From Laguncularia racemosa (lineage: Eukaryota; Streptophyta; Magnoliopsida; Myrtales; Combretaceae), in the NCBI GenBank assembly GCA_037954665.1, contig JBBMOL010000057.1, positions 1,798,001-1,862,000 on the forward strand: a stretch of DNA of 64,000 nt, read 5' to 3'. Positions 51,901-63,006 of the stretch are shown piece by piece. How positions within the stretch are numbered: the first letter of the stretch is position 1; every line of letters starts with the position of its first letter. The notes under the pieces were generated by a model. The model was given only the letters and a program-made list of their open reading frames with translations, ran no database searches and was not told the DNA's origin. The position numbers and the translations under genes were made by a program.

Positions 51901-52499
51901 ATTGATCATGATATTACTGACTAACCTCACTTAGACTAGCCATTACAACAATAGAGTAATGGTAGAATGATCCCAATAAATCAAATTTTTGTTCATCTTG
52001 GGGAATTAGCTCGTGTTCCTATACCAGAAGAGAGCCTACCTTTAGTTAATACAAATAGTAGTGATGATTATTCCACTGATAGTAGTGATGAAGAAGAGTA
52101 AATATTGTAAGGTTACGTTAGATTTGTCAACTTCTTTTTCATTAGATTTGTATACACAAAAAAATCCTAATTCTATCAATTTTGTTTTGTGTAGTATGGA
52201 TGTTCCAGGGCTTGGTCATGCGAGAGATGATCTTGTCGATTAGTTTAGGGTTAACGCTATTAAGGAGAACCTCAATTATCACGAGCCTCTATAGTCATCG
52301 GATACATCGGAGGATGAAGCAAGTGATGAGCAGAGTGATGATTTATTTGATGAGTAGCATGAAGAACCGTTTAATGAGAATACGCAAGAGGATAATTTAT
52401 TAGAGCATGACACGGAGCCTAAGCGTAGGGGTGTTTATAAAGGAACCCGTTACAAGCTAATTAAGCGAAGCACAAGTCGTAATCCTGTTTTAGAATTGC

Positions 52500-54070
52500 A
52501 TGACATTTACAATGCGCCACGAGGAGACAATGCATGAATGTTATCCAAAGAGTTCACTTCAACACATCGTCACTCTTCTCCGTTGTGTTATCCCGAAACT
52601 AGAGGGAAAGCTTGGTCAAAAGTGCCATTAGAGATATGACGAAGGGTGACGAACTCAAATGTGGTGAGTTGTTTCCTTTTTACTCTTAATCTTATTTTAG
52701 ATTATGATGCAAAACAAAGATTCATCCATTCCTATCAAATTTTTGACATTTGCAGGAAAAGTTTGATCTTAGCTTGAAAAATGATCTACCGTAGCTAATG
52801 ATATTTCATAAGATCGCTAATAGAACATATAGTGAGTTGCGATATTGACTGAAATGAAACTATAAGGAGTATCGTGAGGGTAAGAGAGCACATCAGAAAG
52901 TACCGAAGGGTTTGCTTCATCAGCTAGTTAATTGGGTTGCTTTATGTGACTTTTTTTACAATGACCCCTATCATCAAGTAATTCGCCTATTTAATACTTA
53001 TTGTATGTGTTTACATGTAATAGTGTAGTTATTTTCCTTTTCATTCAAAAGTGTTCTTCAATCAACAAAATCAATCAAGAAAAGATGCACTATAACCACA
53101 CTGCCGGCACGAAATCATTCATGAATATTCAGCTTAGTAAGGTATGGAAAAAAGATCCCCTTAGTTACTTGTTATTATTTATGATGATATGACCATTTGC
53201 GTCAAAGATTATTATTTATGTCGACAATAGATACAACTTATGTCTTGGTATGAACTTGTTTTAATATAACATATTAGAGATTATCAAAGATTGGGACATT
53301 TGAACACACCCATAAGAAAAAAAAAAAAAAAAGGTAAATCGTCTGAATGGGTGAATTCTATCATGCAAGATAAACATGTAAGTTATATATCATCAATTAC
53401 TTCTAGTTTTTCTTTTAACCATTGTAACTTACTAAAGATTATTTCTTTTTCTTCTTTTCCCATTATTTGTCTTATAACTATATTTTACATGATCTAGAGA
53501 GCTATGGTGAAATCATACGAGCAAAATTTGCAAATATCCCAATCATCCGGTCAAACGCCGAAGACACAAGTTGAGATCATGAGAGAGGTCCTTGACATAA
53601 GGCCAAATATAGTCGTGGTTTGGGCTATGGTGGCCTTAAACCACCTTCGTCCTAGCCTGAAATCCCTTTTCTTTGCCATTCTGCACCTACGACATCCATT
53701 GAACAAGTGAAAAGGTTAGAGAGCAAAATATCCACATTAGAAGATATTTTTGCTCAACAAAAACAACTACTTAATCATTTTTTGGCACAATAACAACAGT
53801 TTTTTCCTTTGTAGCAGTAGTGGTTTTCACATCTATCAAGTACCTCACCATCAGTACAACCAATCTAATCATCATTGCAATCATGACCCTTTTTGGTGGG
53901 TTTAGCACTGGGAATATTCCATTAGCTCCATTTATTACACCATTAGGTAGATCCTCACAACAACAATCACACCCTCAATCCCCGATGCAACCACAGGTCA
54001 AGCATCCACAATCATTCTTTCCTACTTCATTTTATAATTTCCTCAATGCCCAACAACAGCAACTATAACC
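52500..54070 (+). pseudogene. En/Spm TNP1-type protein (Transposase_24 family), broken
   Basis: Fragments match the second gene of plant CACTA elements: RTYSELRY near 52,820, HQKVPKGLLHQLVNWVALCDF near 52,890, the signature NHTAGTKSF near 53,095, HTHKKK near 53,305, and QTPKTQVEIMREVLDIR near 53,550. A Pro/Gln-rich C-terminus runs to 54,068. Acidic, repeat-like sequence before it (52,290-52,440) may be its N-terminal part. In En/Spm this type of protein binds subterminal repeats and assists transposition. Multiple stops and frame changes are present. Confidence 0.7.
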
Positions 54071-54654
54071 TCCAACAGACAAACATTAGTGATTGATTTA
54101 ATTATCTGTGTAGTACATCACTAGAGTAGACCATATTAGTTACTTTTTGTGTTTATCTACTAACCTTTTTTTTTTTCTTGGCTAGATATCATATCGCTTG
54201 TTAGCCAAGTACTGCATCACTTTTTTTTTTTTTTGCTGGATCTCGTGTGATGTGTATATTTTTTTTAGAACTTTGATGGATATTTATGGTTAGATGTTTG
54301 ATTGGTTGTTTTTTGTTTTGGGAATAAACAGTGCATAGTGCAGAACCATATTTGTGACGGATTGGAGTAGGGTTTTTTTTTTTGGTCTTATCTGATTACA
54401 TTTTGTGAGGATTCATTTCTCATAAACACTGGGCATTATGAGGAATTTTTTTCTCATTCCTCATAAATTCTCTTTCTTTTTTGCTGATGGAGGATGTCAA
54501 TTTTACTGACCTAATGAAGATATTATGTTACATGGCTGAAGAATGTATATTGTATGATAGGTTTTCTTTTTTTTTTTTTCCATAAAAATTGCGTGGGGGA
54601 AAATTGCATTCTGTGACAAATCATTTGTTGTAACCATGGAAAAGTTTTTTATTT

Positions 54655-55140
54655 GCCATAATTTATTCGTCATAAATATGATATTGCCACAATTTGATTT
54701 CTCGTAAATTGCCACAATTAATTTCTCTTGAGCATTACCACAATTTGGTTCCTCACAAATGCCTAATTGCCACAATTCAATTTCTCATAAATGTCTTATT
54801 ACCACAATTTCATTCCTCGCAATTGTCTTATTGCCGTAATTTTATTTCTCGCAATTACCTTATTACCACAATTTTATTCTTAGCAAATGCCTTATTTCCA
54901 CAATTTGATTTCTCATAAATGGTTCATCACAAATGCTTTATTGCGACAATTTCAATCCTTGCAAATGCCTCTTTACTTTGCCACCCCTTAGCTTTTTCTA
55001 ACAACTTTTTTCTCGCAAATACTTTTTCCAAGTGTAAGAATGCCTTCCTCGCAATACCTTAAAGTTGGCGAGCCTATTGCGACAATTTCTTACAAGAATG
55101 TGAATTCTCACAATCGATTTATTGCGAACGATTTTTTAAG
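54655..55140. repeat. 3' subterminal repeat array of the CACTA element
   Basis: More than ten variants of TTGCCACAATTTGATTTCTCGCAAATGCC in direct order, with a period of about 30-45 bases. This is the counterpart of the left array and the likely binding platform of the TNP1-type protein. Open frames across it are artefacts. Confidence 0.8.
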
Positions 55141-55164
55141 CTTTTGCAAAAAAAAAAAAAAAAA

Positions 55165-55195
55165 TTCCTCACATTTTCTAATAATTGTTGTAGTG
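55165..55195 (-). repeat. 3' terminal inverted repeat of the CACTA element
   Basis: Ends TAATAATTGTTGTAGTG, followed by TAT at 55,196-55,198. Inverted match to 45,524-45,554. Confidence 0.85.
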
Positions 55196-55198
55196 TAT

Positions 55199-58100
55199 TC
55201 CAATCTTCAAAATTTACAAAAATGTGCAATCGAGTTCTTTTATTAACACTTGTTAACTTTTTTGTTAAACTATGACATGTGACATACTCTTATTGGTCCA
55301 CATAATTTTTAAAAATAAATTATATGATAAAATATAAAATTAATTGATGAAAAACAAAAAAAAAGGAAAAAAAATTCCAACTATGCGTGACCCACCCTCC
55401 CAATGGTGGGCACTTGTAGCCACCCTTGGGTCGCACGACCCACTTTTTTTTCAAGTGAGTCATGACCTATTGCATTTTTGTCCATTCCAAGGCCAAAAGA
55501 TGCACGATAGCTACCTTAGAGGGGTTACCTAACTCCCCAAAAGTGGTTGGAACTTTTTTTTTTTTTTACTAAACTAAATATATAATTTTTATTTAAAAAT
55601 AAATGATATTTATACATACACATATATATTATCAAGTGAATTTAATAACACATTTTTATTTTTTTTAATTTTGTTTATTTTTCTATTTTTATTATTTTCT
55701 TTTTTTTTACTTTATCTATTTTTTAAAGATTTTACTATATTATTTATTTAATAAAATTGTGTGAATGAATTAAAAGGTGGCGCATAACACTGTTAATGGA
55801 AAAACTAACAAAGAACCATTTTGCACGTTGTTATAAACATTGAGGACTAAAATTTTAAAAAAGAAAAAAATTTATAACTCAAATAGAAAAAGTGTCAAAC
55901 ATTAAAGACTAAATATGCAATTCTCTCATTCAAATTTGTATTATCTTTATAGGAAGACAATTTTCATGCTAAATGGATTATAAGATTCTATCACGATTGA
56001 TATTTCAAATGTTGACAAAATCTATGATAATATCAAATGGACACTATTAGAGTTTTAAAACAACGTATTTATCTTTTAAAACGTGCTAATAATTTTACGA
56101 TGTAGTCATTAAAAAATGACTATATAATATAGTCACTTTTTTATTATTAATGAGTATTATTTATTGTAAGTCGAAGTGATTTACTATTAAAAATAACTGT
56201 CAACATTATTTACTACTGACACTTTTCATTATTTATTATCAATACATAATTAAAACACACATATGCTCTTTTTGTCAAAATACAAAACACAAGTAATTTC
56301 TTTATAAATAACCAAAAATATAGTTCACTTTTTTTTTATTTACCCTTTATAAAATTTGGGTGAACTTTAGAACATGTTATGTATAACATTAGTCATATCC
56401 TAAAAGCTTCAAGAGCTCATCTAAGGATTGACAAAAGTATAGACTCAAATTGTAAGTTATGTTCGTTCGCCCAAACCCTAGATATCGAATTAAACAGAAA
56501 TATTTTTATATTTGGAATTTATGGAATTAGTTGTATTGTATGATGTCCACTTTAGAATTGGAAAAAATTGCAAAGGAAAGATCCACTTTCATACAATTTT
56601 TTTTTTGCAAAAAAAGGGCTTAAATTTTTTTACTATGTATTTAAGGACCTATGTTTATAAGATACACCCATTTTAGAACCCTCGTCCATCTATCATTAAT
56701 TGGACTTGACGTGACATGGAAAAAGTCCTAAAATAAGCATAACGTATAAACACAAATTGTTCAATGCATGATTGAAAAATTCAAACCCTTTTTGCAAAGC
56801 TGTACAAATGTGAGCTATTTTTTTATTTTTTTTCTAATAAACCATAATTAAATAGTAATCTTTATATTTATAACAACTAATGAATATATATTATAAAAAT
56901 ATTAATTGTGATGATTTTAAAAATGAAATTATGATTTCCAATAGTATTGTATAAACTTTTAAGCATAATCCACACATAGTGCAAAATAAGTACTATACAT
57001 CAATTTATACTTAAAGCTAAAATTTTTATCTCTGTGTCTTAATAATTACTTTTCTAGGTCATAATAATTAAAAAAAAATACACACACACAGACATTTGAC
57101 AATTCTAATAATAGATGAATATTGTGGTTGCTATTTACAAATATATGCATCTTCCGATGAGGTAATTAAAGATTAGATTTAATAATACGCACTATTTGGA
57201 ATTTGGTTTAGGGGAAATGAAAAATAAAATATTAATTCTCATACACATAAGATGCCATTAAAATATGCGATTTAGTTTATCTCTGATGTGTGTTTTAATG
57301 AGGTTAAAAACTGAAATTATGTGGAACAAAACTTAATTAAGACAATGTTCTCATATATGTATATACTAATTATACAATGCTATATATAAAAAAATGAATA
57401 AATAATAATAACGTTTATTCGTGATATTGTATAATTAGATGAAAGAAAAATATAAAAGAAAGACCAGTATTTATGTGGTTTTACATGATAGGGCTTAAAT
57501 TTCTCAACTATATGTTTAAGGATTGTATTTATAAGTTAAACAAACTTTAGGGTCTCTATTCATACCACGTTAGAAATTATTAACAATAGATGGATGGAGA
57601 CCCCCAAATGAAGACATCTTATAAATACAAACCCTTCAATATGGTAAAAAAATGCAAACCCCCTTTTTGCAAAAACTACAAATATATGAGCCTTTTCACT
57701 ACATCCACCCCATTAAACTCACAAACATCCATATTTGAAGTTTGTGTTTTTGCTTATATGCTAATAAAAAATATATAAAAATATGTAATAGAAAAACCTT
57801 TTAGCTAAAGTTTATATTAAATACTTAATTTTAGTTTTATTTCTTTTATCTTCTCCTTATTTATGCATGACAATATACAATTAGTAAAAACTCAAACAAG
57901 AATATCTGAAACAATTAGACAAATTCTTATCTATGACAAATCTAATTCAATTGACAAATTTGGTTATAGAAAATATATCGGTAGTAAAAAGTAGAGGTGG
58001 GCACGATTCAATTTGGTTTTCAATCTTAAATCGAACCTAATCATATAGCTTGGTTCATAATTTTTCAAACTTAAAAAAAAAATGATTTAGTGCAATTCAA

Positions 58101-58644
58101 TTTATGGATCAAACTATTTTCACATATATTATTAATTTTTTTCTATATACAAGTTAATAAGTTATAGAAAATTATACTTAACATAAAAAAGATTTAATTA
58201 ATTATTATTTCCCTAATATTACTTATCATTTTTAATACCCATTTGATATATTTAAAAATATTTTATTATCTCTCTCATTGTAATTATGAATTCTATATCA
58301 ATCAATAAATAAAAATATAAAATTAAAAAAAGATAATAAATTACTTGATAAAAATCAAATAAGAGAAGAATTTAAATAAGTAACATGGACTCCCCGTTTT
58401 TAATCATATTTTCTTTAGATTTTGTAGCACTTTTTTCCTCTTTAACTTCTTATAATTCGGTTTGGTTTGAAAAATTTTGGTTCAATTTATAATTTTTTAA
58501 ATATAAAAAATAATTTAATTTAATTCATAATTTTTCCGAACTTAATAAACAGTTAAAACTTAATTGAGGGTCCGATTTGATTCGGGGATTGATTTTTTCT
58601 TTTCCAGCCCAAGTAAGAAGTGCTGGGATGACGTAAGGAGTTAC
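55199..58644 (-). pseudogene. Relic intron of ATL copy C, 5' part
   Basis: Right of the transposon the sequence again follows the copy B intron. TTATTATTAATRAGTWTTATTTATT near 56,140 matches 41,770; GACAAATTCTTATCTATGA near 57,919 matches 42,161. Extra blocks absent from copy B lie at about 55,200-56,080, 56,290-57,770 and 58,000-58,560. No gene is seen. The phase-1 donor (ACTG|GTAACT) ends the first exon at 58,645. Confidence 0.7.
58000..58560. mobile_element. Possible small hAT-like/MITE insertion in the copy C intron
   Basis: The block begins AGAGGTGGGCACGATTCAATTTGGTTT, a start typical of small plant hAT-like elements. It is rich in TTCGGTTTGGTTT-type words on both strands, and it has no counterpart in the intron of copy B, which passes directly between the flanking matches. 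A matching inverted right end was not found. Confidence 0.35.
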
Positions 58645-59380
58645 CAGTACCAGTTGACGAAGGATTGGGATCCATGTACTCGATCTCTTTATCGGAACCC
58701 CTCTGCAACCCACACGCTTCTTCACGCTCCACGCAATCTCTACAATTAGCCGCGTCCCATCCCAACGAAAGCTCATCAACCTCATACAGCTCCATATCAA
58801 ACGCCAACATCAGGGGAGCAGCAACGGTCCCGATTTCCACGCACGTGCTCCACGAACCATTGTAATTACCCTCTTCAACTCTCAGAACTGTATGATTCCT
58901 ACCACCGAGACAGCGCACCGGCTTGTACAGCTTCGGCTCCACAGTCCTTACTATCTCCCGCGAGCAGTTGAGAAAAGTGAAGTTCTTCGTACGTAAGGTC
59001 CTGAAGGGTGAAAAGTCGTTGTTGTAAGTGGAGTTTAGGAGCCGTCTTACGAAGCAACCGTCTGAGTCTCTCAGCCGGCGAATTTGATCCAAGTAGTCAA
59101 TGTCTTCGACGATGAAATCGCCGCCGAGGCTTGGGAGGTAAAGGATTGTTTGGTTTTGGCTATTGCAGGGTAAGCCGAAACTTGTGTTGTAACCACAACG
59201 TTGGCTTTGGCGATGTTTCAAGTGGAATGGGAAGGTCACCCCCGTGTATGGGAAGTTCATCGGCGTGTATAGGAAGTGCACCAGCGTGTATGAGAAGTTC
59301 ATCATCGACATGTATGAGTTGCTACAAAAAGAAGGTAGGCATCCATCTATGTTGGATTGTGTTTGAGTAAGTAGAGAAGT
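58645..59380 (-). pseudogene. ATL copy C, GUB_WAK first exon without start and signal peptide
   Basis: An open frame of about 245 codons runs from after a TGA at 59,381-59,383 to the phase-1 donor at 58,645. It matches copy B from its residue 15 on: SLLTQTQS, FPFHLKH, CGYNTSFGLPC, TILYLPSLGGDF, GCFVRRLLN, FTFLNCS, VRCLGGRNHT, WDAANCRDC. The start codon and hydrophobic core of the signal peptide are missing. The first remaining ATG (59,311) would give a 252-residue protein, read through the donor to 58,553, with no signal peptide. Residues after it contain three 7-residue repeats in place of a cysteine-bearing segment of copy B. With the RING exon also lost, it is a pseudogene whose ectodomain frame is still open. 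Confidence 0.85.
59243..59305 (-). repeat. Three tandem 21-bp repeats inside the copy C ectodomain
   Basis: CGTGTATGGGAAGTTCATCG-type units start at 59,243, 59,264 and 59,285. On the minus strand they encode MNFSYTL, VHFLYTP and MNFPYTG. They are in frame and replace a stretch of copy B that carries two cysteines (VCFPDHCP). Confidence 0.9.
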
Positions 59381-59383
59381 TCA

Positions 59384-60279
59384 AATCAATGTGAGGGAAG
59401 TACGCTCTTAAACAAGGAATTTGTAAACCTTTTGAGAGTTTCCTTGGAAGTTCGATTGTTGGTAGCTTTCGCTGAGTGCTGTGTGGACACGGACGATAGC
59501 GTGCGTGTGTGTATAAAACCATAAAATACATATAATGTCATGAGAATTGCTTAAAAATATTGGAAGCAGTAAAATAATGAGGGTAGAAGTCTTTTCTTGG
59601 AGAAAAAACGATTTTTAAACTTCATTTAGCATTTTTTGGGCTAAAAAAATGAAAACTCATTTAAGATCTCTTGTAAATAAAGTCTTACAATTCTAAAATA
59701 TTATAGCGATAATGTACATATGTTGTCGATACTAATGTCCTTTAGCAATGAATGGAATGTTGATAGGAGATGATAGTAACAATCTTTTTATTTTTTAGAA
59801 TGTAGTAGATAAGAAATAAAAAAAAAAAGTTATATTTTAAAATTCATTATTGCCAGTAATATATTATAAATTTATATTTTAAGGTTTATTTTGTATAAAT
59901 TTTTATTATAAGAATATTTATTCTAATATTTATCCCATTTCATTAATTATGGTAATGAATTAAAAATATGATTAAAATTACTAATATATTGTGATGCCTA
60001 GTAACTTTGAGCTTTTAATTTTGGGCTCAGGTAAGCATTTTCCAATTTGGTTCAAACTTTACAATGTAACCATAAAAACTAACCAAAGTGATCTTATAAA
60101 ATTTGTTTTGTAAAATAAAGAAAATAAGATGATTAACTTTATTAGGAATTAGTATTTACACTTATTAATTGATAGGTATTCAAACGGTACACCATGAGAT
60201 ATAGGGAATAAATTACATAACATACAAGATTGATATATATCACGACATTTAACTAAAGATAAGTATTTTCACTAAAACT
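59384..60279 (-). other. 5' flank of ATL copy C
   Basis: Collinear with 43,190-43,880 upstream of copy B, which confirms that copies B and C share their upstream region. It includes a CGTGCGTGTGTGTAT stretch near 59,499 and no gene. Confidence 0.65.
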
Positions 60280-61200
60280 AATGTCTAATAATATAGAAAG
60301 TCAACTAATGAATGAACTACATATTTAAAAGTTTTTGCTATGGCTTAGTTATCTTTAAATCTTTGCATTGTATGGTAACTTTTATTATATTGCTGATCTT
60401 AATGTACTCTAGATTGTACCTAGACGCCATGGTCGAAGGCCACATAATTTTCAAAAAGGAAATACCAGCCGTTCAAGAACCAAATGAACCTGAGTTAAAT
60501 CACCCACCACCACCAGCATCAAATAGAAGTAATGAAATCTTAGAGGCCATACATCAGCGATAGTAGAAAGGTTGCAACTAGCATCAGTACCAGCACTGCT
60601 TTCGATAGTAATGGATGAAGTGTTGCCACCACCACCACCAGAAGCTCCTATAGTAGTAGATCAATACAAAGGCTCCAAAGAAGTATGCTACCTAAATTTT
60701 TTTAAGTGCAATAGGTATTTTGATTGGTCTTGCAAAAAACCTAAGGAAGCCGAAGATTGATTAACATAAATAGGGAGATTCTTTGAAGCTTTTGAGGTGC
60801 CTCAGTAATTGCAAGTCTCGTATGGCACATAATTACTAAGAGTGCAAGCTTGGTGGGATTCTAGGAGAAGGACATTGCCGTAACCCATCACACTTGGGGA
60901 GATTTTAGAAGAGAATTTTTGAGAAACTATTTTCCTAAAAGTATGTTTTCCAAATTTAGATCCAATTTGTTGAATTTTGCTTAAGGCACTCACAATATAG
61001 ATCAATATGAAAGTGAGTTCAATAGGTTATTGCAATTTGCTCTATTTGCATAAAGGGATGACAATGGACTCAAGATAGAAGCATTTATGAATAGTTTTGA
61101 ACCGAAAATAACGAGAAAATTAGAAAAATTTGAATTTTATACTTTCAATGAACTTATGGAAAAAGTTAAGGTCATAGAGGGGGCAAAAACAAGAGTGGGA
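60280..61200 (+). pseudogene. gypsy gag relic in ATL repeat unit D
   Basis: Counterpart of 37,500-38,425. It reads VEGHIIFKKEIPAVQEPNEPEL near 60,428, VLPPPPPEAPIVVDQYKG near 60,622, REFLRNYFPKSMFSKFR near 60,912 and EKVKVIEGA near 61,163. It has stops and frame changes. The spacing and flanks match unit B, so both descend from one insertion before the ATL unit duplicated. Confidence 0.7.
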
Positions 61201-62539
61201 GAAGAAATAATTGTAAAATGTGAATAATTATGAACAAAGCACAAATATAAGTAAGAAAATGTAATCTAAAAAATTATAAGATCTAGAATGGTAAGAAATT
61301 ACCAAAAAAAAATGTTTTATTTTGTATTTTTCTTTTTTTATTAAATAAAAAATTAAACTTAAAATGGATATATTCAATAGCGGCATACCACCCAATTGAA
61401 TTTGTTATTATGGCTTCACGTTGTAACAATTTCTCAGTGGCCTCTCAACAACAAGTTTTTAAAGCAATCACACTAACAAGAGTGGTAGCATGGGATCACA
61501 TTACATTTGGGTATGATGGAATCACACCATCAAAGAAAAGACATGGTACCACACCAATTTCTAAGAGAGTAATTTTATTCAATATTTAGCGCTCAATTTT
61601 CATTTGTCTAAAAACCTAACAATGTAAGATGTTTACATAAGTAAGGTCAAATATGAGTTTATGATCTTTACATGATCTAATAGCATAGAAATAATAAAAA
61701 AGAAAACTAATAAGATTGGATGTCTCTAAAAAAAATTTTTAAAAAAAAAGATACTGATAACTAATAAGAAAAGAAATCTAATTAAGTAGAAAATAATAAT
61801 AAATCATATCTACTTCAAATCATATATAAAAAAAAAAAAAAAATCTGCATACCTAAATTATCGTCTCATAATAGCTCTTTCATGGCCTCCACTAATATTT
61901 GTTTATACTTTAATAAACTTCATATAGAAACAAAATAAATCTCAAAGTTTGAATAAGTTAGGAACATCTATTATAATAAATCATCCATGAAGATCTAAAA
62001 TAATTGAAAGGAAAGTTAAAGCATGTTTTCGGGAGATAAAAGAGGGGGAGAAAATAATATAAATATGAATGTTGTCCAAATTGTCATTCAATCACTTCAA
62101 TGCATATTATACTAGGATTGATTGACGTGATAATCCGTGCCCATATTCCCTTTAAACACTTACTTGATCATGAATAATTCTAGTAATGACATAATATTGT
62201 TAATTATCATCAGGTGAGATACAATCCCTAATACCTAATATCATATATCAATTTCGATGGAACTTTGTTACAAATTGGTGATTGTAGAAATGCCTTTAAT
62301 AGACAGTTAGCGCACCTATATTAACAAGACACTTATTTTCTTGTCACTACGTGCACACATCCAAATTTGTTCCATTGTTTACATCATATAAGAATCAAAT
62401 GCATGCAAGTGGAGCAATACACTTGAAGCATATAATAATCTCTAACATAGAAATACATAATATACACGCAATCTCATTTCACAATACCCAAGTACATTGT
62501 CTACAACATCAAAATCCACCTTTCATAAGTTAATTCAAT
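61201..62539. other. 3' flank of ATL copy D
   Basis: Non-coding and collinear with 38,440-39,682 downstream of copy B. It contains the dispersed repeat also seen at 29,150-29,390 and 43,880-44,070. No gene seen. Confidence 0.6.
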
Positions 62540-63006
62540 CTATCTTGACGATATATACAATGGAGACGGTGATAAAGGCGGCGAAAAGGGTGTCCAAGTT
62601 GAACCCTCCGGCGAGTTTCGGCACAAGGGGCAAGTTCCTTTCATCTTAAGCCACTCATCTATGCAGTCAGTATGAAAATAGTGTCCACATTCAGGTATCG
62701 TTCTTACTGTTTCACTGGGTTGATAGTCACTCAAACATATGGAACAAGTGGTGTCATTAGGCGTCGGTAGTCGACAGCTCTTGCCAAGTTCACTTTTTGG
62801 GTAGGACTCAATGGTACGCCTATCTAGGCCCATTCCAACTATATAAGGTTGCGGTGTGATCGGAATAGAGAAGACGGCCGTCGTGTCGTGTTGACGGTGG
62901 CGCTGAGCATAATAGAAACATCCAGGAATGAGGCACAATAGAACCAGGATCCCAACACTTGTGATTATACCATACGTTATAAATCCTGGATGACCTGGTG
63001 CACCAT
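62540..63006 (-). CDS. RING-H2 exon of ATL copy D (first exon off window)
   Basis: An acceptor (CTTCTTTCAG|ATGGTGCACC) opens the exon at 63,006 in phase 1, like copy B. It encodes a membrane helix (YGIITSVGILVLLCLIPGCF), a GLDRRTIESYPK region and a complete RING-H2 finger, Cx2Cx15CxHx2Hx2Cx10Cx2C (CSIC ... ECGHYFHTDC ... CPLC), ending at 62,540. Compared with copy B, a short stretch after the helix (IYNKIY) is missing. Its first exon must be to the right, beyond 64,000, because transcription runs leftward; 63,007-64,000 is intron collinear with 40,180-41,000. It cannot belong to the ectodomain exon at 58,645, which lies downstream of it. The coding sequence is intact as far as seen. Confidence 0.87.

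Larger units (their letters stand above)
45524..55195 (+). mobile_element. CACTA (En/Spm) DNA transposon, 9.67 kb, degenerate
   Basis: Ends CACTACAACA...TGTTGTAGTG form an imperfect inverted repeat of about 31 bp. The element is flanked on both sides by TAT, the 3-bp target duplication expected for CACTA elements. It encodes a tnp2-type transposase (48,535-51,900) and a TNP1/En-Spm type protein (52,500-54,070), both broken. Both subterminal regions are dense in TTGCCACAATT/TCTCGCAAAT-type words. It sits in the intron relic of ATL copy C: sequence matching the copy B intron continues on both sides. Confidence 0.92.

Noticed and set aside
55344..55532. 62-codon frame just right of the CACTA element
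   Set aside because: Not preserved in the matching intron of copy B and without recognisable features.
62540..63006. Pairing this RING exon with the ectodomain exon at 58,645-59,380 as one gene
   Set aside because: On the minus strand the RING exon lies upstream of the ectodomain exon, the wrong order, and each is flanked by sequence matching a different unit.
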